Positions 1 through 7,899 of a stretch of 58,458 bases of DNA are shown here, piece after piece. The translations under genes were made by a program, and so were the position numbers. How positions within the stretch are numbered: position 1 is the stretch's first letter; every line of letters starts with the position of its first letter. The DNA is from Arthrobacter sp. ZGTC131. GTDB lineage: Bacteria > Actinomycetota > Actinomycetes > Actinomycetales > Micrococcaceae. Below the pieces are notes generated by a model. The model saw only the letters and a program-made list of their open reading frames with translations. It did not search any database and was not told the origin of the DNA. The stretch is taken from contig NZ_PJIK01000019.1 in the NCBI RefSeq assembly GCF_002929275.1, positions 1 to 58,458 of the forward strand, in the 5' to 3' direction.

Positions 1-73
1 GGGAGAAGGGGAAGCTGGCCGGTCACCGACCGCACCCCGCCCACCACATCCTCAGCAAAGGACGAAAAACACC

Positions 74-1426
74 ATGAACGCCACACCCACGCTCGAAATG
101 CTGGACCCCAAGACGCTGACCATCGACATCAACGTCCGCAAGGCCGCCGACCTGAAGGCCGACTTCATCAGGAGCATCAAGGAACTCGGCGTGCTCGAAC
201 CCGTCATTGCCCACCGCAAGGACGACGGCACCGTGCACGTCCTGATGGGCCAGCGCCGCACCCTGGGCGCCGTGGAAGCAGAGCGCGACTCCATCCCGGT
301 GATGATCGTTTCCAGCCCAGAAGAGGCAGAGCGCATCGTCACCCAGGTCGTGGAGAACATCCAGCGCACCGAACTGACCGAAGCCGACGAAGCCGACGCC
401 TACCACCAGCTCTCGCTCATCGGAGTCTCGGCCGCCGACATCGCCAAAAAAACCGGCCGGACCAAGACCACCGTGGAAAGCGCCCTGAAAGCCAAGGCTT
501 CCAACACCGGAGCCAAAGCCCTGGACAACGGCTACACCGTTGACATGGCCCTCGTGCTGGCCGAGTTCGAGGGCGACGAGGACGCCATCGAGGAACTCGA
601 GTCGGTAATCCGGGACGAACCGGACTACTTCGACCACATCGCGCAGAAGCTCCGGGACGACCGGGAATCCAAAGCCCAACTCTCCGCACTGATTCAAGAG
701 CTCATCGCCCAGGGCAAAGCCATCGTGGAGGAAGCTGGACACTACGCCGAGTCCGAGGCCCTGTACGTCTCAGCGGCCAACCGGGCGGACGGGGAACCGG
801 CCACGGACGAGGACGCCAACGCCTACGTGATCTGCGCCGACTACCGCGGGCATCACAGCTCGAAGCCGGTCATCAGTGACTGGAAGGAACTCGGGTTCAC
901 CCCGAGGTACGAACGCTACGATGGCGGCACCCAGGCGCAGAAAGGCCCGATGACCGAGGAGCAGAAAGCCGAGAGGAAGACCCTGATCGCCAACAACAAG
1001 GCCATGGAATCCGCCACGAAGGTCCGCCGTGAATGGGTCAAAACCCTGCTGGCCCGCAAGACCCCGCCCAAGGGGTGGCAGTACTTCACCCTCCACGCCA
1101 TCACCCACCACCCCGAAACAGCCAGCGGATACGACGGTAAAGTCGCCACCGAGATGATCGGAGCCAGGACCGGGGCGGAAAGCGACCGATGGGGCTGGAA
1201 CCCCCTGCGGGACCACGTCGCCAAGACCACCGTGCGGCCCGAGTTCGCACTGCTGGCCCTGATCTGCGCAGGGTACGAGAAGACCATCCAGAAAGACTCA
1301 TGGCGCAGTGCGGGAGAGGTCCACAACGCCTACCTCGCCCAGCTCGTGGCATGGGGATACAAGGCAAGCGAGGTCGAGCAGCTCATCCTCGACAAGCACC
1401 AAACCCAGGCCGAAGACACCCAGTAA
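74..1426 (+). CDS. ParB/RepB-like nuclease-domain protein
   Basis: A 450-residue protein with an N-terminal ParB/Srx-type domain. Residues about 10-95 contain VLEPVIAHR and the box LMGQRRTLGAVEA, which corresponds to the GxRR motif of the family. A helix-turn-helix follows at about 115-140 (GVSAADIAKKTGRTKTTVESAL). The long C-terminal part is acidic and alpha-helical and was not recognised. Known ParB proteins bind centromere sites and work with a ParA ATPase, but no ParA gene is visible here, so the role could equally be transcription control on the plasmid. The first 73 bases of the window contain no gene. A strong hairpin follows the stop codon. Confidence 0.85.
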   Translation: MNATPTLEMLDPKTLTIDINVRKAADLKADFIRSIKELGVLEPVIAHRKDDGTVHVLMGQRRTLGAVEAERDSIPVMIVSSPEEAERIVTQVVENIQRTELTEADEADAYHQLSLIGVSAADIAKKTGRTKTTVESALKAKASNTGAKALDNGYTVDMALVLAEFEGDEDAIEELESVIRDEPDYFDHIAQKLRDDRESKAQLSALIQELIAQGKAIVEEAGHYAESEALYVSAANRADGEPATDEDANAYVICADYRGHHSSKPVISDWKELGFTPRYERYDGGTQAQKGPMTEEQKAERKTLIANNKAMESATKVRREWVKTLLARKTPPKGWQYFTLHAITHHPETASGYDGKVATEMIGARTGAESDRWGWNPLRDHVAKTTVRPEFALLALICAGYEKTIQKDSWRSAGEVHNAYLAQLVAWGYKASEVEQLILDKHQTQAEDTQ

Positions 1427-1433
1427 GGTAGAC

Positions 1434-1476
1434 GAGTGCCGGGCGGCGTTTCCCCCGTTACGCCGCCCGGGCACTC
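1434..1476 (+). terminator. Hairpin after the ParB-like gene
   Basis: GC-rich inverted repeat with arms at 1434-1449 and 1460-1476 (one bulged base), eight bases after the ParB-like stop codon and without a T tract. Apart from it, the 1427-1822 interval shows no convincing gene. Confidence 0.6.
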
Positions 1477-1822
1477 ACCCCACCAGGGCATCAAACCTTG
1501 GAAACGTCGGGCGGTCCGCCGCCGTCCGTGACAGCGCACGCAGCTGGTCACCAGCGACAGACCGCCGTTCGCGCCACACCCCATGAGCACGCCACCAAGC
1601 CGCGGCCGGCCCACGCAGACCAAGCCCGCTGTGCCACCATCGAAGAAAGAACGGCCGCCCACCGCGGACAACACCTGCAGCCACGACGCTGCGCCACAGA
1701 TTTCCTTCCCGTCGGCGTTTGCCACCTTTGCCCTTGTGCGCCGATGCGTGGGCGTGCTTAGGATGCAGGACAGGATCCGTCGGCAGCCTCGTCGGCGGGC
1801 AGCCACCGTAGGGAGCAAAACC

Positions 1823-1999
1823 ATGGGTTTGGATGACAAGATCGGCAACGCAGCCGAGAAGCTTGGCGGCAAGGGCAAGGAAGCCGCCGGTGAGGCCAGC
1901 GGCGATGAGAGCCTGAAGGCGGAAGGCCAGGGCGACCAGGCCAAGTCTGACCTGAAGCAGGCCGGCGAGAACGTCAAGGACGCCTTCAAAAAGGACTAA
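1823..1999 (+). CDS. CsbD family stress protein
   Basis: A 58-residue, very hydrophilic Lys/Glu/Gly-rich protein with the CsbD pattern MGLDDKIGNAAEKLGGKGKE followed by a repeated KAEGQGDQAKSDLKQAGENV segment. CsbD-like proteins are small, probably disordered general-stress proteins of unknown biochemistry. An open frame extends upstream, but the ATG at 1823 preceded by GGGAGC gives the normal family length. It is a single-gene unit closed by a perfect hairpin directly downstream. Confidence 0.85.
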   Translation: MGLDDKIGNAAEKLGGKGKEAAGEASGDESLKAEGQGDQAKSDLKQAGENVKDAFKKD

Positions 2000-2008
2000 C
2001 CGCATTCA

Positions 2009-2051
2009 GACAGGAAGGGTGCGGCTCCGAGGGAGCCGCACCCTTCCTGTC
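2009..2051. terminator. Bidirectional hairpin terminator
   Basis: Perfect 20-bp inverted repeat (2009-2028 and 2032-2051) with a 3-base loop. It lies between the convergent csbD-like gene and the CNNM gene pair, so it can stop transcription from both sides. Confidence 0.85.
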
Positions 2052-2105
2052 GTTAGGATGCAGGTGGCCTCTATCGGCCTGCCGTCACGTTCGCCGCCCC
2101 GCCCT

Positions 2106-3146
2106 CTAGGTGCTGGTGGCGTCCTGCACCTCGCCGACCAGTTCCTCGATGATGTCCTCCAGGAACAGGACTCCGGTGGTAGTTCCGTGCGTGTCGAAGA
2201 CCCGGGCCACGTGCGCGCCGGTGCGGCGCATCGTGGCCAGTGCGTCCTCGAGGTCGCTTCCGCGGAACGTCGAGGCCAGCAGGCGGATCCGCTTGGCGGG
2301 AACTGCCTCATTGAACTTCTCCGCAGCCGTAAGGTCCATGACGTCCTTGAGGTGAAGGTAGCCGGTGGGCTCGCCGTCGTCATTGGTGAGGATGTAGCGG
2401 GAATAGCCGTGCTCGGCCACGGCCTGCTGGATGTCCGCCGGAGTGGCAGACGCAGGCAGGAGCACCATCTTCCCGATGGGAACTTCGACGTCCGCCACGG
2501 TTTTCTCCGTGAACTCGAAGGCGGCGGTGAGGGCGCCGCTAGCGTCGGTCAGGACACCTTCCCTCGTGGACTGCTCCACGATGTTGGCGACCTCGTCCAG
2601 GGTGTAGGCGCTGGTGGCTTCGTCCTTTGGTTCCACCCTGAAGAGCCGCAGAATCGAGTTCGCGATTCCGTTCAGGGTCCAGATGACCGGTTTGAAGATT
2701 CGGGCGACCATGACCAGCGGCGGGGCGAGAATGAGTGCGGCGCGGGTGGGGACAGAGAAGGAGATGTTCTTGGGGACCATCTCGCCGAGGACCACGTGCA
2801 GGAACGTCACGAGCAGGAGTGCCGTGACGAAGGCGATGATGCCGATCGCCTCGCCGGACAGGGAGGTCAGACCCAGAGGGATTTCCAGCAGGTGGTGGAT
2901 GGCCGGTTCGGAGACGTTCAGGATCACCAGGGAACAGACGGTGATCCCGAGCTGGCTCGTGGCCAGCATGAGCGTGGCGTGCTCCATCGCCCAAAGTGTG
3001 GTCTTCGCGGCTTTGCTGCCCGCTTCGGCCTTGGGCTCGATCTGTGAGCGGCGGGCGGAGATGACGGCGAATTCAGCGCCGACGAAGAAGGCGTTGACCA
3101 CCAACAGGACGGCGAGCCAGATGATGCCCGGAAGGTATTCACTCAT
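2106..3146 (-). CDS. CNNM/CorC-type membrane protein with CBS domains (second of pair)
   Basis: A 346-residue hemolysin-family (UPF0053) protein. The N-terminal half is the CNNM transmembrane domain (DUF21; opening EYLPGIIWLAVLLVVNAFF, then the typical GEMVPKN box at about 130), followed by a CBS pair (SRYILTNDDGEPTGYLHLKD and GVLFLEDIIEELVGEV). Family members are linked to magnesium or cobalt efflux. Unlike its upstream neighbour it ends right after the second CBS domain and lacks the C-terminal CorC_HlyC domain. The start overlaps the stop of the upstream gene by 8 bases, so the two are translationally coupled and may form a hetero-dimer. Confidence 0.88.
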   Translation of the reverse strand: MSEYLPGIIWLAVLLVVNAFFVGAEFAVISARRSQIEPKAEAGSKAAKTTLWAMEHATLMLATSQLGITVCSLVILNVSEPAIHHLLEIPLGLTSLSGEAIGIIAFVTALLLVTFLHVVLGEMVPKNISFSVPTRAALILAPPLVMVARIFKPVIWTLNGIANSILRLFRVEPKDEATSAYTLDEVANIVEQSTREGVLTDASGALTAAFEFTEKTVADVEVPIGKMVLLPASATPADIQQAVAEHGYSRYILTNDDGEPTGYLHLKDVMDLTAAEKFNEAVPAKRIRLLASTFRGSDLEDALATMRRTGAHVARVFDTHGTTTGVLFLEDIIEELVGEVQDATST

Positions 3147-4500
3147 GGGTCAGCTCCTGCGTGAGGCTGTCGACGATCCGGTCATGGGCGCTCTTGGGCG
3201 GGACCTGTAAGGCGTCCGGGGTGAACTTCAGGCGCTCCACGTGGGTGCCCACTACCCGCTCAACCCGCAGGGTTCCGCCGTCGATGACCACCTCATCGCC
3301 GAGTTCGGGAATGCGGTCCAGCTGGTCCGTGACGAACCCGGCCACGGTGTCATACTCTTCACCGTCCGGAACAGCGATGCCCGTCCGGTCCAGGAGTTCG
3401 TCCGGTCGGAGGGAGGCGTCAAAGGTGATGGACCGACCGGTCCTGACCACACCGGTCCTGGCGCGGTCATGCTCATCCTCCAGCTCACCGACAATCTCCT
3501 CGACGAGGTCTTCGAGCGTGACGATGCCGGCCGTTCCTCCGTGCTCGTCCGAGACGATGGCCACTTGCAGGCCCTGTTTGCGGAGCAGGCCGAGGAGCGA
3601 GTCCACGCCCATCGATTCGGGCACCCGGAGCGGCTTGATCATGAGGTCCGCGGCGAGCACCGCGTCCCTGTCTGTCAGGGCGACCGCGAAGGCCTGCTTG
3701 ACGTGCAGCACGCCCAGCACATCGTCCCGGTCCCGGCCGATCACCGGAAACCGCGAGTAGCCGGTGGACGTGGCAAGCCCGACGATCTGCTCGGCCGTGT
3801 CATCGGCATTGACCGCCGTCATCCGCACACGGGGTGTCATGACATCACCGGCGCTGTGGTCCGAGAACCGCAGCGTCCGGTGCAGCAGAGCCGCATGGTC
3901 CAGATCGAGAACACCTTCCAGGGCCGAGCGGCGCACCAGCGAACTGAGTTCCTCGGCGCTGCGGGCCCCCGAGAGCTCCTCCTTCGGCTCGATCCCGACG
4001 GAGCGGATAATCGAATTCGCCGTGTTGTTGAACAGCAGGATGACAGGCTTGAAGACCGCGGTGAAAACGGCCTGGAACGGCACCACGAGCTTCGCCGTTG
4101 CCAGCGGAAGGGCCAGCGCGAAGTTCTTCGGGACGAGTTCGCCGATCACCATCGAGAAAATGGTGGCGATAAAGATGCCGGCCACCGCGCCCACGCCGGG
4201 CACCAAGGCTTCGGGAAGGCCGGCAGACAGCAACGGCCCGCTCAGCAGCTTGCTGATGGCCGGTTCAAACGTGTAGCCGGTAAGGAGGGTGGTCAGCGTG
4301 ATGCCGAGCTGCGCGCCAGAAAGGTGCGTCGACGTGATTTTCAGCGCCTTGATGGTGGGCGCGAGGCGCTTCTCACCGCGGGCCTGGCGCGCTTCAAGGT
4401 CGTTGCGGTCCAGGTTGACCAGCGCAAATTCCGAGGCAACGAACAGCCCCGTTCCGACCGTGAGGATCAGGCCGATGCCGATCATGATCCATTCATACAT
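3139..4500 (-). CDS. CNNM/CorC-type membrane protein with CBS and CorC_HlyC domains
   Basis: A 453-residue hemolysin-family protein: CNNM membrane domain (about 1-200, with GELVPKNFALALPL), two CBS domains (about 210-345, with YSRFPVIG and GIVTLEDLVEEIVGE) and a C-terminal CorC_HlyC transporter-associated domain (about 360-440, with DEYDTVAGFVTDQL). It is first in a two-gene unit with the shorter paralogue. Such paired CNNM genes are usual on actinobacterial chromosomes, so presence beside plasmid backbone genes suggests cargo. The substrate cannot be read from sequence. The 230 bases upstream (4501-4729) hold no gene. Confidence 0.9.
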   Translation of the reverse strand: MYEWIMIGIGLILTVGTGLFVASEFALVNLDRNDLEARQARGEKRLAPTIKALKITSTHLSGAQLGITLTTLLTGYTFEPAISKLLSGPLLSAGLPEALVPGVGAVAGIFIATIFSMVIGELVPKNFALALPLATAKLVVPFQAVFTAVFKPVILLFNNTANSIIRSVGIEPKEELSGARSAEELSSLVRRSALEGVLDLDHAALLHRTLRFSDHSAGDVMTPRVRMTAVNADDTAEQIVGLATSTGYSRFPVIGRDRDDVLGVLHVKQAFAVALTDRDAVLAADLMIKPLRVPESMGVDSLLGLLRKQGLQVAIVSDEHGGTAGIVTLEDLVEEIVGELEDEHDRARTGVVRTGRSITFDASLRPDELLDRTGIAVPDGEEYDTVAGFVTDQLDRIPELGDEVVIDGGTLRVERVVGTHVERLKFTPDALQVPPKSAHDRIVDSLTQELTHE

Positions 4501-4729
4501 TCGGGCGCCCCTCTCCGCTGATGACCGGCGAACCGGTCAGGACGTCGAGGGGCCAGGGCATATGTGAAGGAGGGTCATCCATAGTGCGTCCAAGTCTATC
4601 GGCCCTCACAGTCATCCGCCGCCGAGTTCGGGGCGCCGCCGCAGCGCCTTCCCGCGGGCCTGCAGCAAAGACTCGGGACCATGAGACCCCGCGCCGCCCC
4701 GCCGGTCCTCACGGGCCGGCGCAGGGGCC

Positions 4730-5134
4730 TCAGGCCAGGGCAGTCAGCTCCACGCTCGAAAAGGCCGGATCCATCGTGCAAAGCCTCTTGTCGGTCCGCG
4801 AATCGGCGCGGCCAGCTTTATACGAGAACTCGATGCCCAGCTCGTACCCCGTTACATCCCCGTCGAGCATCACCTGTTTCATCTCTCCGAGAAAGGCAAC
4901 CTTCACAAGCCTGATTTTCTGGGGATGCACCACACCAGGTGACGGCGTCGCGCCGGAAGCGCGGGTCTTAAGCGCTTCCATACACGCGTTCTTTATCTTT
5001 TGCTTCACAGCCCGATCAACGACAGCAACAGAAGTCGCGGACGAAACCGGGGCACCCGCCCCAGGACTGCAGGAAACCAAGAGAATACCGGCCGCCAACA
5101 CCGCACATGCCTCTGCAAAACCCGTTCGATTCAT
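4730..5134 (-). CDS. Small predicted lipoprotein, unknown function
   Basis: A 134-residue protein with a classical lipoprotein signal: short basic N-terminus, hydrophobic stretch and lipobox LVSC (cysteine at about 22). The open frame extends 83 codons further upstream, but the ATG at 5134 has a good GGGAG ribosome site and puts the signal peptide at the N-terminus. The mature part contains a Cys and an acidic/basic mix with no family I recognise. It probably sits on the outer face of the membrane. The 5135-5342 gap toward the next minus-strand gene has no visible feature. Confidence 0.65.
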   Translation of the reverse strand: MNRTGFAEACAVLAAGILLVSCSPGAGAPVSSATSVAVVDRAVKQKIKNACMEALKTRASGATPSPGVVHPQKIRLVKVAFLGEMKQVMLDGDVTGYELGIEFSYKAGRADSRTDKRLCTMDPAFSSVELTALA

Positions 5135-5342
5135 GGCTCCCCGTTGACTGACCAATTGCTTCGCGCACTTCGCACAGAATATGTGTCGGGCGCCATGTTG
5201 GCCAGCAAGGATCCGACGAAGCACTGCGTTCCAGCACAGAGCGACACTCACTTGGTTCCGATCGTGAAATGTCAGTTTCCGAAGTCGTCTGCATCCCTCT
5301 GAGTCTTGGGCTCGGGGTCCCGTTTGGGGAACGCTGAGCGGG

Positions 5343-6083
5343 TTACACAAAGGCCGGGACGATTCCGGTGACCAGCGTGCCAAGGCGCGCTGCCGCGGTC
5401 AGCTCCAAGTCAGTATCGGTGAACAATAGGTTGTCGCCGCTGATGACCAAGACCCGCCCTGCCCTGGCTGCTTCCAGCCATGCGGCATCATCCAGATTCC
5501 GCCGGTCCAACTGCTGGGAATGCATCAGCGCACCGTCAACATGCAGTTGAACTGCTCCGCCATCGGCCACGGTGCACGTGCACGTTTCCCGCACGGGGAC
5601 GGCGCGCTGGAGGATCTCGGTGTAGCTGGCACTGAAAGACATCTGAAATCCATGGTTCAGCAGGGCCGAGACCAGCGCGGAAGTCATCTCCCCGCCCGGC
5701 TCCCCGAAGACGAGACTCGGCACCAGGGTGTAGGCCAGCACAGCGATGTTCCTCCGCGACCCGCCCCTGTTGCGCAGGACCAGCCGCGCACCGACGGTCG
5801 CCAAGTCGTCCGAAACATCAGTGGCCTCACGCACCCTGAGCCCGGGCTCCTGACACTGCAGATGACAAATGACCGAATCAAAGGTCAGGCACACGGTTCC
5901 CTCCAGGTCGCAGCCTTCGGTGATATCCACCGTCAGGGACAAGGCAGCGCCGGGGCCAAGAGGGAGCTGGCAGGCCGCGCAGCGGCTGGCCACGGCCATG
6001 ACCGTCGCGATGTACTGAGCAGTGTCCCTGCCCTTGAAGGCTTCCAATCGTCGGTCCCAGGCAACGTTGCTGGTGATGGGCAT
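5343..6083 (-). CDS. Hypothetical cysteine-containing protein
   Basis: About 246 residues if started at the ATG at 6083; the frame is open to a GTG at 6197 (284 residues) and neither start has a clear ribosome site. Visible are a CAAC pair (RCAACQLPLGPG), further Cys residues (GCDLEGTVC, CHLQC) that could form a zinc site, and a C-terminal half with alternating hydrophobic segments. No family recognised. Codon use is typical of the host, which supports this strand over the long antisense frame at 5520-6233. Confidence 0.5.
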   Translation of the reverse strand: MPITSNVAWDRRLEAFKGRDTAQYIATVMAVASRCAACQLPLGPGAALSLTVDITEGCDLEGTVCLTFDSVICHLQCQEPGLRVREATDVSDDLATVGARLVLRNRGGSRRNIAVLAYTLVPSLVFGEPGGEMTSALVSALLNHGFQMSFSASYTEILQRAVPVRETCTCTVADGGAVQLHVDGALMHSQQLDRRNLDDAAWLEAARAGRVLVISGDNLLFTDTDLELTAAARLGTLVTGIVPAFV

Positions 6084-6197
6084 CTCCGCAGTCCAATCCG
6101 TGAACGCCGCTCCGGTGAGGACGGCCGGTGTGGGGCCACGTCTTGGAGCGGGAGATGGCCGCCGGGCTTGGCTTTGACAGGAGGGGTGCGCTGCCAC

Positions 6198-6398
6198 GCC
6201 CGGCGCACTGACCGGAATCAGTTACGGGTCTAACTCCCCGGCCAGATACTGACAGCCTGACGCCGCCACCTTACGGAAAACCCCGCAAGACCCTATGAAG
6301 CTGAACGTGGGGCGCACACCAGGCGGCCCCCCAACCAGGAAACCCATAGGCGACCACGGGGGCCCGACATAGAATTTGCTTCCCCGCTAGGGAAATTG
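6198..6398 (+). other. Gene-free stretch leading into an orphan terminator
   Basis: No protein gene is convincing on either strand between the minus-strand gene ending its 5' side near 6083-6197 and the membrane protein at 6671. Because a strong plus-strand terminator sits at 6399-6430 with no plus-strand gene before it, a small RNA of up to about 200 bases transcribed from this stretch is possible. No structure family is recognised. Confidence 0.3.
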
Positions 6399-6430
6399 GG
6401 AGACCGGGCACGTAGCCCGGTCTCCTTTTC
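6399..6430 (+). terminator. Intrinsic terminator without an upstream gene
   Basis: Perfect 11-bp stem (6399-6409 with 6415-6425), 5-base loop, followed by CTTTTCC. It has both parts of a rho-independent terminator in plus orientation, although the nearest upstream gene is on the other strand. Confidence 0.7.
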
Positions 6431-6620
6431 CTTATCCTGATCGCCTCGGCCATGGTGTGGGCCGGTCGGAGAACTGCTCCATGGCCCCGGTCGCCTAGAT
6501 GCAGTGAGGTGACTTGTGAGTCAGAAACGACCCTTTGTGCATGTGCCATGGACGGGCCTCAAAACACGTGCCCAATCCATGGTCTACGCTTGTCATAACT
6601 CGACTACGAAAACATATCGG

Positions 6621-6649
6621 GTCAAAAACACGGTACCCCCGTTTTTGAC
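6621..6649. promoter_or_regulatory. Palindrome, candidate resolvase site
   Basis: Nine-base perfect arms GTCAAAAAC / GTTTTTGAC around an 11-base centre containing GGTACC. Length and shape recall subsite I of Tn3-family res sites, and a serine resolvase gene lies about 600 bases downstream. It could instead be an operator for the membrane gene that starts 22 bases later. Confidence 0.4.
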
Positions 6650-6670
6650 GTGAATGGAGCAGGAGGAACG

Positions 6671-7246
6671 GTGGACTTGAACGACGTGGGTAAGACCGCC
6701 TTGGCTGTCGCGCCGGCCGTCATCGCCCCCGGGGTGTCGCTGGTTACCTTGTTTCTAAAGTTCCGGGAGTCAAATGGCAGAATACGGGCGCACACTATCG
6801 CAACCGAGTCTTACGCCCTTGCGAAAGCCATCGGCGAGCTCGGGCCTGGTGACGCTGGTAGCGCACACGCTCCCTACCTTCGGAATGACTTGCTGCGTTC
6901 CGGCAACGAGGCAGCCCGGCGGTACTTGCTGTTGTCTGCGTCCACAAACAGGAAAGTCAGGAACTGGATAGACGCGACTGTTTACTCCGTCATGTGCCTG
7001 ATTTTCGGGCTCGCTCTATTGCAGTTTCCATATGTCTTCCAGCTAGCTGATGGCCCCGGGGCCCTGACCTTGTTGATGACGGGATGGTTTTTCATTGTCC
7101 TCGGTGCCGTTTCATCCTTTCTGGTGGCCAGGGCGGTTAGTCGGAGACGAAGGGCCCTTAGGAGGCTCCTTCGCCAACGATTCCGGAGACCCGGGCCGAA
7201 CACTCATCAGGTACTCACCGCAGATTTGCCCACCTCGGACTTGTAA
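6671..7246 (+). CDS. Hypothetical membrane protein upstream of resolvase
   Basis: 191 residues from the GTG at 6671, which has a perfect AGGAGG five bases upstream; an earlier in-frame GTG at 6650 lies inside the palindrome and is less likely. There is a hydrophobic N-terminal segment (ALAVAPAVIAPGVSLVTLFL), a soluble middle, then two transmembrane helices (about 102-125 and 132-155) and a strongly basic Arg-rich C-terminus. No family recognised. Its stop codon overlaps the resolvase start (TAATG), so the two are coupled. Confidence 0.6.
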   Translation: MDLNDVGKTALAVAPAVIAPGVSLVTLFLKFRESNGRIRAHTIATESYALAKAIGELGPGDAGSAHAPYLRNDLLRSGNEAARRYLLLSASTNRKVRNWIDATVYSVMCLIFGLALLQFPYVFQLADGPGALTLLMTGWFFIVLGAVSSFLVARAVSRRRRALRRLLRQRFRRPGPNTHQVLTADLPTSDL

Positions 7247-7833
7247 TGACTGGAACACTCATGGGATACGCCCGGGTCAGCACCACGGAGCAGTCCGTAG
7301 ATTTGCAGTTGGATGCGTTGAACGCGGTCGGATGCTTTCGCATCTGGACGGATTACGCCTCGGGCGCGACTGCGGATCGTCCACAGTGGCAGGACTGCCT
7401 GGACCATCTGCAGCCCGGCAACATCCTGGTGGTGAATGACCTGTCCCGGCTCGGGAGGAACACCGCAGACCTTGCCGGAATCGTGAAGACGTTGGCGGAC
7501 CGCCACGTTGGGCTGCGGTCATTGACTGAGACCTGGCTCGATACCACCAGCTCCCAGGGCGTACTGATGTTCCACTTCTTCTCGGCCATTGCCGAGTACG
7601 AACGCAACAGGCTCCGCGAACGGACGCTGGCTGGCCTCGCGGCAGCCAAAGCCCGCGGCCGCGTTGGCGGAAGACCCACCAAAATGACCGCTGATAAGGC
7701 AGCAACGGCACATCGGATGCGGACCGAAAAGCGGACTATCCGTGACATTGCGAAGACCATCGATGTCAGCGAAGCGACCGTCGTCCGCGAGCTAGCCCGC
7801 CAGCGGAAGAGTCTGCAGGAGCCGCAGGAGTAA
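7246..7833 (+). CDS. Serine recombinase (resolvase/invertase family)
   Basis: A 195-residue small serine recombinase. The N-terminal catalytic domain has the nucleophile motif GYARVST (Ser at about 12) and later LSRLGRNTADL and FFSAIAEYERNRLRERT; a C-terminal Hin-type helix-turn-helix follows (about 145-190, RTIRDIAKTIDVSEATVVREL). Such enzymes resolve plasmid multimers or transposon cointegrates at res sites. A second in-frame ATG at 7261 is an equally good start. No transposase is adjacent, so plasmid multimer resolution is the simplest role. Confidence 0.9.
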   Translation: MTGTLMGYARVSTTEQSVDLQLDALNAVGCFRIWTDYASGATADRPQWQDCLDHLQPGNILVVNDLSRLGRNTADLAGIVKTLADRHVGLRSLTETWLDTTSSQGVLMFHFFSAIAEYERNRLRERTLAGLAAAKARGRVGGRPTKMTADKAATAHRMRTEKRTIRDIAKTIDVSEATVVRELARQRKSLQEPQE

Positions 7834-7899
7834 GGGTGCGGCTGTTAATCCATCGGTGCCTTCGCTAGCGTGGAGGCAAACGGAGGGGGAGCGGCGCAC

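Noticed and set aside
2019-3047. Long plus-strand frame of 342 codons
   Set aside because: Lies antisense to the CNNM gene and runs through the terminator; typical high-GC shadow frame.
5520-6233. 237-codon plus-strand frame
   Set aside because: It is antisense to the better-supported minus-strand gene and has no domain or ribosome site.
6271-6300. AGACCCTATGAAGCT resembles a conserved piece of 23S rRNA
   Set aside because: The match is limited to about 15 bases; flanking rRNA sequence is absent, so it is taken as chance.
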